Shown here one piece after another: positions 28,109 through 34,990 of a stretch of 64,000 nucleotides of DNA. Positions within the stretch are counted from its first letter, which is position 1; the number at the start of each line of letters is the position of its first letter. Made by a program: the position numbers and the translations under genes. Origin of the DNA: Calothrix sp. NIES-2098 (GTDB lineage: Bacteria > Cyanobacteriota > Cyanobacteriia > Cyanobacteriales > Nostocaceae); NCBI GenBank assembly GCA_002368175.1, contig AP018172.1, positions 8,311,001 to 8,375,000 on the forward strand. The letters are read 5' to 3'. Under the pieces are notes generated by a model, which did not search any database, was not told the origin of the DNA, and saw only the letters and a list, made by a program, of their open reading frames with translations.

Positions 28109-28699
28109 ATGACCATAGCGACAACAACGAGCGAACATCACCAAGAACATCATCCAGATTTACGAGTCTGGGGGTTGTTGACCTTCCTGATTTCGGAATC
28201 CCTAATGTTTGGCGGATTCTTTGCCACTTACTTGTACTTGAGAGGTGGTACAGAAGTTTGGCCACCGGAGGGAACTGAGGTAGAGTTATTTTTGCCGACG
28301 ATTAACACCATTATCCTGGTGTCTAGTAGTTTCGTCATTCACTTTGGCGATAAGGCGATTAAAAAGAATAACGTCAAGGGTATGCGGTTTTGGTATATTA
28401 TCACCGCAATCATGGGCGCAATATTCTTAGGTGGTCAGGTTTACGAGTACGCCACATTAGGATACGGTTTGACTACCAACATCTTCGCCAACTGCTTTTA
28501 TTTGATGACAGGCTTCCACGGTTTGCACGTATTTGTGGGACTGTTATTAATTTTAGGTGTGTTATGGCGATCGCGTCGTCCCGGCCATTATTCTGCTACC
28601 AAACATACTGGCATTGAAATGGCAGAAATTTACTGGCACTTTGTAGACATCATCTGGATTATTCTCTTCACGTTGGTGTACATTCTCACTTTGTTTTAA
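28109..28699 (+). CDS. coxC: Cytochrome c oxidase subunit III
   Basis: The 196-residue protein is the short five-helix form of subunit III. Helices are seen at WGLLTFLISESLMFGGFFATYLYL, INTIILVSSSFVIHFG and FWYIITAIMGAIFLG, then LMTGFHGLHVFVGLLLILGVLW with the conserved GFHG(L)HV, and a final WHFVDIIWIILFTLVYIL. It stabilises subunit I. It completes a coxBAC operon, but the 343-bp gap with a multi-hairpin element before it may uncouple its expression. Confidence 0.92.
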   Translation: MTIATTTSEHHQEHHPDLRVWGLLTFLISESLMFGGFFATYLYLRGGTEVWPPEGTEVELFLPTINTIILVSSSFVIHFGDKAIKKNNVKGMRFWYIITAIMGAIFLGGQVYEYATLGYGLTTNIFANCFYLMTGFHGLHVFVGLLLILGVLWRSRRPGHYSATKHTGIEMAEIYWHFVDIIWIILFTLVYILTLF

Positions 28700-28740
28700 A
28701 TGACTGAAGAATGGGGGAATTAGTTATTTATTACACAATG

Positions 28741-28811
28741 TCATTGCGAATGTAGCGAAGCGAAATGAAGCAATCCCAGGCTTTGCGATTGCTTCGCTTC
28801 GCTCGCAATGA
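28741..28811. repeat. TCATTGCGA-type inverted-repeat element, copy 2
   Basis: It is bounded by TCATTGCGA and TCGCAATGA with AGCGAAGCGAAATGAAGCAAT facing ATTGCTTCGCTTCGCT inside, so nearly the whole element folds. It relates to the copy at 18367-18439. An apparent ATG at its right edge (28808) is part of the repeat. Confidence 0.75.
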
Positions 28812-28840
28812 CTGTCTTTGATGTTGCGTGGTTACTTATT

Positions 28841-29326
28841 ATGCAAGTTGATACCAACAAATTCTCATGGTTCCAAGTTCCAGAAGATATCAAAAAGCTG
28901 TTGATGTTAGCTGCCGAGACTTGGGAAAACACATCAGAATCTGAGAAATATATGCAACAAGCTATAGCTAAAACTGGCGAATATACAGAGGTTTTCGTAG
29001 CAGCATATAGATATTTTTATTACAAAAATAATTATTTATTAGCTTTGCAAACAACAAACCAATTATTAGATAAAATTAAAGAAGCCGAAAAATTTCCTGA
29101 TGATTGGGAGCAACTCAAGCCGATTTTAGTCAGTCGGAAAGAAGACTCACAAATCAGGTTATATTTGAATGCTTATGCTGCTGCTGGATTAGTATTAGCC
29201 AAGCTAGGAGATATCGAGCAGGCTAAAATAATTAGTAGTAGAGTCAAAGAGATAGACGAGAATAATGATTTTGGCGCGGGAATTCTGCTGGATATCCTCA
29301 CTCGTCCACCTGAAGAAGAGGATTAA
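28841..29326 (+). CDS. Helical repeat (TPR-like) protein, unrecognised
   Basis: The product is about 161 residues (MQVDTNKFSW start). Paired amphipathic helices with AYRYFYYKNNYLLALQTTNQLLD and AYAAAGLVLAKLGDIEQAKIIS resemble TPR units. The ATG at 28841 is chosen because the upstream ATG at 28808 falls inside a dispersed hairpin repeat. It lies between coxC and a set of small genes leading to the nitrogenase-associated protein, and could belong to the same heterocyst programme. Function is unknown. Confidence 0.6.
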   Translation: MQVDTNKFSWFQVPEDIKKLLMLAAETWENTSESEKYMQQAIAKTGEYTEVFVAAYRYFYYKNNYLLALQTTNQLLDKIKEAEKFPDDWEQLKPILVSRKEDSQIRLYLNAYAAAGLVLAKLGDIEQAKIISSRVKEIDENNDFGAGILLDILTRPPEEED

Positions 29327-29353
29327 CAAGTAATAATTATTTGGTCAAAAATC

Positions 29354-29515
29354 ATGAGTCTTTTTTCATCCAATAATTTCATTTCCCTGTCTGCCATTAA
29401 TCCTCCTACTTTTATTCCTGCTCCTAACCTACCTATTCAACCTGCACCGATTATTACTCCTATTAATCTGCCAGCCCCAGTTCTGCCGCTAAACTCTTTT
29501 CGATTTATGGTTTAA
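29354..29515 (+). CDS. Possible 53-residue proline-rich protein
   Basis: An ATG frame of 53 codons encodes a proline-rich product with PPTFIPAPNLPIQPAPIITP near its middle. It fills the gap between the TPR-like gene and the cupin gene, and its stop is 5 bases before the cupin ATG, which suggests coupling. There is no clear ribosome site and no recognised family, so it may be chance. Confidence 0.4.
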   Translation: MSLFSSNNFISLSAINPPTFIPAPNLPIQPAPIITPINLPAPVLPLNSFRFMV

Positions 29516-29520
29516 AATTT

Positions 29521-30132
29521 ATGCAAGGTAGGGATTGGCTTGTAACTGGTGATGGCAAGTTACAACTGTGTAAATCTGCGAGAGCATGGGATTTATTACG
29601 CGAGAATTATCGCGTTTATCGCTTTTTGACTGAAGTGGAAGATGTTCTCAATGATGTTGCTGATGAATCCAGCCGCCTACCAGAATTAAGAATGTTGGTT
29701 AGGCGTTTGATTGTTAATTCTTACTGGGTACGCAGTCAATATTTAGAACCTTCACCTAAAACTGGAACATCTGTTTTACTGATGTATGATGAATTGGGTT
29801 TTCCTTTGACTGTGCAAACAGTCACATTTGCCCCGGGGACATTATCGACAATTCATAATCATGGAACTTGGGGAATTGTTGCAGTTTTAAAAGGTCAAGA
29901 AAAGAATACTTTTTGGCGGCGAAATCCTAGCCCCGATGCTCAAGATAAAATTGAAGCAACGGGAGAAGTTGACCTATTACCAGGAGATATTATTAGTTTT
30001 ACTCCTGATGCAATTCATTGCGTTCAAGCAGTAGGCGATCGACCGACTGTGACTTTTAACATTTATGGGGAAACCGATCCCAAAGAAAGATTTGAGTTCG
30101 ATCCGCTGACTCATCTCGCTAAAAAGTTTTAG
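29521..30132 (+). CDS. Cupin-fold protein, cysteine-dioxygenase-like
   Basis: The 203-residue protein has a cupin core: LTVQTVTFAPGTLSTIHNHG (HNHG pair of His) and WGIVAVLKG, then DLLPGDIISFTP and AIHCVQAVG with a third His. Three metal-binding His and lack of the cupin Glu fit cysteine/thiol dioxygenase relatives, which bind Fe(II) and oxidise thiols with oxygen. The substrate is not known. It is followed after 71 bp by the nitrogenase-associated ArsC-like gene. Confidence 0.72.
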   Translation: MQGRDWLVTGDGKLQLCKSARAWDLLRENYRVYRFLTEVEDVLNDVADESSRLPELRMLVRRLIVNSYWVRSQYLEPSPKTGTSVLLMYDELGFPLTVQTVTFAPGTLSTIHNHGTWGIVAVLKGQEKNTFWRRNPSPDAQDKIEATGEVDLLPGDIISFTPDAIHCVQAVGDRPTVTFNIYGETDPKERFEFDPLTHLAKKF

Positions 30133-30203
30133 GCTTTTGGAAAGGCAGAAGTTAGGGAAAAAAAGGTATTTTTTTATATTTTGATCGAGGAGGCTAAAGC
30201 ACA

Positions 30204-30713
30204 ATGGCTAGAGTAATTTTTTATGAAAAACCAGGCTGTAAAGGTGGTACGAGACAAAAAGTTTTACTAACAGCCGCAGGTCATGAAGTAGTACCACATA
30301 ACTTACTCGCAGAACCTTGGACAGCGGAAAGATTGCGGTCATTTTTTGGCGATCGCCCCGTAGCCGAATGGTTTAATCAGAGTTCGCCTAGGGTAAAATC
30401 TGGTGAGGTAGTTCCTGAAAAACTGGATGCAAACACCGCTTTATCGCTAATGTTGCAAGATCCGCTATTAATTCGCCGTCCGTTAATTCAAGTAGGTGAT
30501 CGCCGCGAGGTAGGATTTGAAGTAGACAAAATTGACGCTTGGATTGGCTTACAACCTGTAGATGAATCTTTCCGCGAAATGGCTGCAAACTTGATGGGCA
30601 AAGATTTACAAGGCTGCGCGCACGGTGGTCATCATGAACACCACCATCGTGAAGGCGGCTGTAACGGTCACGGTCACGAACAGCACCATCAACAAGGTAG
30701 CTGTAAGCATTAG
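30204..30713 (+). CDS. Nitrogenase-associated ArsC-like (NifO-type) protein with His-rich tail
   Basis: Residues 1-115 have the ArsC/Spx thioredoxin-like fold: VIFYEKPGCKGGTRQK with Cys12, then DRPVAEWFNQSSPRVKSGEV and LLIRRPLIQVGDRREVGF. This form is annotated in nif regions as nitrogenase-associated. The last 35 residues are His-, Gly- and Cys-rich (HGGHHEHHHREGG, HGHEQHHQQG) and look like a metal-binding tail. GAGGAGG precedes the ATG. A redox or metal-handling role in nitrogen fixation is inferred from family and location near cnfR and fdxB. Confidence 0.8.
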   Translation: MARVIFYEKPGCKGGTRQKVLLTAAGHEVVPHNLLAEPWTAERLRSFFGDRPVAEWFNQSSPRVKSGEVVPEKLDANTALSLMLQDPLLIRRPLIQVGDRREVGFEVDKIDAWIGLQPVDESFREMAANLMGKDLQGCAHGGHHEHHHREGGCNGHGHEQHHQQGSCKH

Positions 30714-30737
30714 AAATAGCGACTATACAAAAATACT

Positions 30738-30801
30738 GTAGGGGCACGGCACCGATAAAATTACTGTATACATCAAAAGATTGTGAATGCCGTGCCCTTA
30801 C
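30738..30801. repeat. 64-bp hairpin (MITE-like) element, copy 1
   Basis: The ends GTAGGGGCACGGCA and TGCCGTGCCCTTAC are inverted repeats of 14 bases with one mismatch. The interior matches, in reverse orientation, the 64-bp element at 37631-37694. It lies 18 bp left of the IS630-type element. Confidence 0.8.
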
Positions 30802-30819
30802 GAAATATTGCATCTCATA

Positions 30820-31953
30820 CCAATTCACGAAAAATTTGATTCAAATAAAGCATCAAGAATAAAGTCCCAACCTGTAATAGAAGCAATGGTTGATGTGTTT
30901 AATTTCTCCAAACGCTTCCAGATAAATTGTCTTAATTCATCCAACGCTCCAAAACTTTCCCACGCCAAATATCTTTTAACTTCCTCCCACAATCGCTCAA
31001 TTGGATTAACTTGCGGTGTATGTGGGGGTTGAAATAACAAAATTATATTTTCTGGTATCTGAAGATGTTGACTAAAATGAAAAGCACCATTGTCTAACTG
31101 AATAATATGTATATCTTGGGCATAATTAGCCGAGAATTTTTCTAGAAAAATCTGAAAACAAGCTGCATTTAAATGAGAGAATTCCCAAATAAAATTCTCA
31201 CCAGTTAATGGTTCTACCAATCCATATAAATAAAAATTTTCTCGCTTCCATTGCATGATGCCAATAGGCTTAGTACCTTTTGTAGTAATTAATCTTCCTG
31301 CTTCTGTTTTCAGTCCTACGCGGCTTTCATCCTCACACCAATACCTAATTTTTCTTTGTCTATCTATTGGTGATATGACATATTTCTGAATTACGTCTAG
31401 GTATTGTGGGAGTTTTTTTTAAACTCTTCTTCCGCTTCTGGTTGGTGTTTAATGCCTACTGCACGCGGCACCTTTAGCTTCGCTTTCATTTGATAACGCA
31501 CTGTATCATGTACTACTTTGTATGAAGCTTCTACACCCTCTACCGCTTTTAACCATGTTCGGATTTCTTCATAACTTTTAAATCCCTGGGGGTCTTCCAG
31601 TTCCTTTGAAAGCTGCTCTCGAACATCTGTGTTAATAATTGGTGGTCGCCCTGAACCTTTTTTTCTTGATACGAGACTAGTGATTCCTGACTCTGCATAA
31701 ACTTTTAACCACCTTTGTACCGTCGCGCTTCCTCTGCCCAATACCACTGCTAAATCTTGTATTGTCTTTACCTGCTTTATCTTCAGTAAATACAACGCTT
31801 GAATCCGTTCTTTACCTAATGCTGTTTTTTGTTTTCTTAGCAGCTCATGTAATTCCTCGGCTGACTCCTTTATTTTTACTTTGGTGACTCCTGCCATAAA
31901 CTTCTGCTCATATTTCTTCCTTAATTATCTTTATCATTTTTTTAGTGAAATGG
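30820..31953 (-). mobile_element. IS630-type insertion sequence, 1134 bp
   Basis: The ends CCAATTCACGAAAAATTTGAT and, inverted, CCATTTCACTAAAAAAATGAT are imperfect terminal inverted repeats, and TA flanks both ends (30818-30819 and 31954-31955), as expected for IS630/Tc1 target duplication. The interior holds a single transposase in two frames. The ends look intact, so it may be mobile. Confidence 0.85.
30825..31897 (-). CDS. IS630-family transposase, read by frameshift
   Basis: The first part (31897 to 31397) starts MAGVTKVKIKESAEELHELL and holds helix-turn-helix DNA-binding motifs (TIQDLAVVLGRGSATVQRWL). It stops shortly after a run of eight A (31420-31413 on this strand). The second frame is open from that run and carries the DDE residues: CEDESRVG, IIQLDNGAFHFS and NPIERLWEEVK. 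A -1 slip on the A run joins both parts without loss. This is either programmed frameshifting, known in this family, or a single-base mutation. Confidence 0.8.
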
Positions 31954-32029
31954 TATCAGCCTAACTGAACTGTATTTATTGTCCCATAACCAGAAAAGAG
32001 CAAGTATCTAGCCACTCCTAAACAAACAG

Positions 32030-32134
32030 AAGCGGTCTTCCTCATCACGGAAGCGGTTTTCCTCATGGCGAAAGCGGTCTTCCTCATGACGGAAGTGGTT
32101 TTCCTCGTGACAGTAGCGGTCTCCCTCATGACGG
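32030..32134. repeat. Tandem array of five 21-bp units
   Basis: Units AAGCGGTCTTCCTCATCACGG, AAGCGGTTTTCCTCATGGCGA and so on start at 32030, 32051, 32072, 32093 and 32114. As at 21319, the period of 21 keeps frames open. The last unit contains the likely ATG of the following small gene. Confidence 0.8.
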
Positions 32135-32358
32135 ATTTGTCTGTGGTTGATTCTTCTAAAGATAAAATTGAAGAACTAGAAAAACAATTAAGTCAGCTTT
32201 GTGAAAAAATGCTGACTGTGGTTGCTATTAAGTATGGCAAAGACAGCCGCGAATATGAAATGGCGGGTGGTGTTCGTAATAGCGAGCGCGTATTTCTGGG
32301 TTATTTACCAATTTCTCCAACTTCAAAAAAAATGGGCGAACCGGGAGTTATGAGTTAA
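32128..32358 (+). CDS. Small hypothetical protein
   Basis: The 76-residue product starts MTDLSVVDSSKDKIEELE, then QLSQLCEKMLTVVAIKYG and an AGGVRNSERVFLGYLP end. It begins with a helical, probably coiled segment. The start at 32128 lies at the end of the 21-bp repeat array; upstream ATGs are within the repeats and would add the heptads AVFLMTE and VVFLVTV. I do not recognise the family, although the style is that of conserved small cyanobacterial proteins. Confidence 0.5.
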   Translation: MTDLSVVDSSKDKIEELEKQLSQLCEKMLTVVAIKYGKDSREYEMAGGVRNSERVFLGYLPISPTSKKMGEPGVMS

Positions 32359-32517
32359 ACATCAAAACTTGCTTGAAAAATATAGATAACAAACCCAGAT
32401 CTGTACCAAAGGGATTAAATGTTATTAAATAATGTCCGTTTTAATTGTGTAGCAATGGTTTCATATTTATTGCAAATGAGATTTAGCATAATAAGTCCTG
32501 AATAACCTGTTTTATAT

Positions 32518-34422
32518 TTAATTGAGTAAGCTAATTTCCAACTGAAATTTAGTAATTTCTTTGAGAGCAGAAACTTGAATTGTGTATCTGCCAGTGACAG
32601 GTAACATAGTTTTATTCAGTAACTCATTTTCTGGTGTATAAATCCAAATACAAACGTTGGGATTTGTGATACGTATCAGGCTCTTGCCAGCTTTCACTTC
32701 AAAAGTATATCCTAAAGATTTACTTTGACTAACTATTCCTGTTTCTACTAGTGTTTGCTCACTCAGTGCAATTTGTTTAACGTTTTCAGGAAATAGTTTT
32801 GTAACAGGTGTTTTTGGGCATTGTTTCTTTACTGGTAATTGAGCTTTAAAAATTTCAATACCTACCACTGCTGTTACTAAAAATAATCCTCCTAAGCCAG
32901 TCCATTTTAAAAACTTTTGTCGGGTTATTTGTGGTGAATTCGATGGAGTGCGTTGAGGATAGCTTGCTATAACTCTTGTTTCAATTGCAGTGATGTCCGC
33001 TTGTTTAAGTCTTAAAGTCTGTCGAAGTAGCATTAACCTCAGCCGTATAACATAACTATCAAGGGAATTTCCGGCATTAATTGTTTTAATTAATGCCTGC
33101 TCATACTGCTGCAATTTTTGGCGATATTCGGCTTCCTCTCGCTGCCGTTTTTTTTCTGCTTCCTGCTGCTTTAGTCCTATTGCTTCTTCTTGCTGTCGTT
33201 GTTTTTCTGCTTCTTGTTGCTGTCTAATTCTCTCTTGCTGTTGCCGATATTCTGCTTCCTTCTGGGCAACAATTGGTTGTTTAATTTTCAATACTTCTTC
33301 TTCTTTGAGTTGCAGAGATTGTTGCAACTGCTTTAATTTATTACGAGTTGGTTGATTGAGGGGAAATTCTCGCTCAATTGCCTCCGAGAAAGCTTGCCGA
33401 TAACGAACTAAATTCTGCCGATGTTCTTCTTGCTTTTGAGCCAACAGTTCAGCACTTGCTGATCTACCTCCGCTTGAGGAAGTCACTTCAGAATTTGTAA
33501 CTGTTGGTGCAAAATCTCCTCGCTGTCGCAGCGCAATCCTTTCAATCGCTTCAATTGCCTCCCAATCACCACGGGATACAGCTAAAACTCTCACCCATAA
33601 TTGTTTTGCTAATGACAAATCACCTCTGTTTTCAGCTTGAGAGGCTTGATACTTTAATGGCTCTACATCTCTCAGTGTAGCAGTTTGCTCTAATAAAATA
33701 AAATACATTTTATAAGGCGGTTCTGCTTGCCAGTAAGGATTTTGTGCAGCCTTGCCATAGCGACTATTCACAGTAGGAACTTGATAAGTTAAATATTGTG
33801 CTAAACGCTCTACTGTTGCACAATTAGCCTCACCTTGTAGTCGCAATCCTTCTAATAATGAATATGTAAAAGCACCATGTTGTAATTCATCTATTTCCCA
33901 AGATTTTTGGTTAGCTGTGCAGGAATAAAATGTAATCACTCCCTGATGTCTTTGCTCACCAATTCCCAATCCAGAACGACTACTTTCATCGCGGCAAGCA
34001 TCTAAAAATAATACTACATTATCAGCACCACTACGCCGCAATCTTTGGGTGATATAATCAACAGAAATCGCAGTATGTTCTATATCCCCTGGGTCACTAT
34101 CTGAGAACATTAAATAATCTCTATCTTGATAGCGATTGCCATGACCTGCAAAGAAAAACCATAAATTATCTTCTGGCTTTAATAACGCATTCTCAAACTG
34201 TGCGCGTAAAAATCGCCGCAAATGACCAAAGGTAGGTTGAGTAGGAATTGGCGGATTGGTGGGAATTGGGGGAGAATTATCAGTAAATAAGAAAACTTGC
34301 TCAAATCTGGCTTCTTGTTGAAACCAAGTCGCCATGACAGTAGCATCTCGCTTGGCAAAGTTTAGCGATCGCAGATTTTCATAGTGATTAATCCCCACAA
34401 CAATCGCCCAATTCCTAGCCAT
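32518..34422 (-). CDS. Caspase-like (orthocaspase, peptidase C14) protein with coiled coil and C-terminal beta domain
   Basis: Residues 1-235 are a caspase-fold peptidase with NWAIVVGINHYENL, catalytic His in LWFFFAGHG and catalytic Cys in LFLDACRDE. Then come a helical region and a long Gln/Glu-rich coiled coil (EAEYRQQQERIRQQQEAEK). A single membrane segment (FLVTAVVGIEIFKA) precedes a C-terminal domain of about 90 residues that resembles the PPC beta-sandwich. The ATG at 34422 is preferred over TTG at 34428. The upstream small gene is 13 bp away, probably in the same operon. Such proteins act in stress-induced cell death or defence; this is inferred. Confidence 0.85.
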   Translation of the reverse strand: MARNWAIVVGINHYENLRSLNFAKRDATVMATWFQQEARFEQVFLFTDNSPPIPTNPPIPTQPTFGHLRRFLRAQFENALLKPEDNLWFFFAGHGNRYQDRDYLMFSDSDPGDIEHTAISVDYITQRLRRSGADNVVLFLDACRDESSRSGLGIGEQRHQGVITFYSCTANQKSWEIDELQHGAFTYSLLEGLRLQGEANCATVERLAQYLTYQVPTVNSRYGKAAQNPYWQAEPPYKMYFILLEQTATLRDVEPLKYQASQAENRGDLSLAKQLWVRVLAVSRGDWEAIEAIERIALRQRGDFAPTVTNSEVTSSSGGRSASAELLAQKQEEHRQNLVRYRQAFSEAIEREFPLNQPTRNKLKQLQQSLQLKEEEVLKIKQPIVAQKEAEYRQQQERIRQQQEAEKQRQQEEAIGLKQQEAEKKRQREEAEYRQKLQQYEQALIKTINAGNSLDSYVIRLRLMLLRQTLRLKQADITAIETRVIASYPQRTPSNSPQITRQKFLKWTGLGGLFLVTAVVGIEIFKAQLPVKKQCPKTPVTKLFPENVKQIALSEQTLVETGIVSQSKSLGYTFEVKAGKSLIRITNPNVCIWIYTPENELLNKTMLPVTGRYTIQVSALKEITKFQLEISLLN

Positions 34423-34435
34423 ACTCAACTACCAA

Positions 34436-34867
34436 TTATTTCCGCTTAAATTTAAAAGTCATCGCTCCTTTACCTCCGGCTTTACCACCACCAACCCCAA
34501 ACAAACTAATTTGTCCTTCACCATTGATTTCTACTGAAAGTTCTACCTCATCCAACTGCATTTTAGAATTGGGTTCTTCCGCTTCATCAAGCATTTCCCG
34601 CATGGCTTGCAGAAATCCCTTCATTTCTTGCTTGATTTTAGTTACCTCTACTTTGCGTCTAGTAATTACTAGTTCGCCTTTTTTTTGAGTAACAACTATT
34701 TCTTCTTTAGTTTTAACTCCGCCGAGTAATGGGCCTATATCTTCACTGCTTCTGGCTCCAATGCTTCTGGTTACATCTGTGACTGTTTCGGTGGTTGTGT
34801 TTGAGGTTTCAGCCACTTCTTCGGTAATAATCCAGATAGCTTCTGGTGTGGAATTTTCTGCTGACAT
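34436..34867 (-). CDS. Small caspase-associated protein, trypco/Pepco-like in appearance
   Basis: The 143-residue protein has a Ser/Thr/Glu-rich N-terminus (WIITEEVAETSNTTTETV), a charged helix (EMKGFLQAMREMLDEAEE) and a beta-rich end with DEVELSVEINGEGQISLFGV followed by a Gly-rich turn and GAMTFKFKRK. This end resembles the small domains that co-occur with trypsin- or caspase-like peptidases in bacterial conflict systems. The assignment is tentative. It sits upstream of the first caspase and divergent from the second across 123 bp, so a shared promoter region controls all three. Confidence 0.5.
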   Translation of the reverse strand: MSAENSTPEAIWIITEEVAETSNTTTETVTDVTRSIGARSSEDIGPLLGGVKTKEEIVVTQKKGELVITRRKVEVTKIKQEMKGFLQAMREMLDEAEEPNSKMQLDEVELSVEINGEGQISLFGVGGGKAGGKGAMTFKFKRK

Positions 34868-34990
34868 AAATTTAATTATTTAAATTATTCTTGATTTAAC
34901 TAGCTTTTACCCAAGCTTCCAGCGCTATTGCATTACTATTATTCAGTAGTAACACCTAAACTGGCAACAAGACGAGCATAGCAACGCAGA

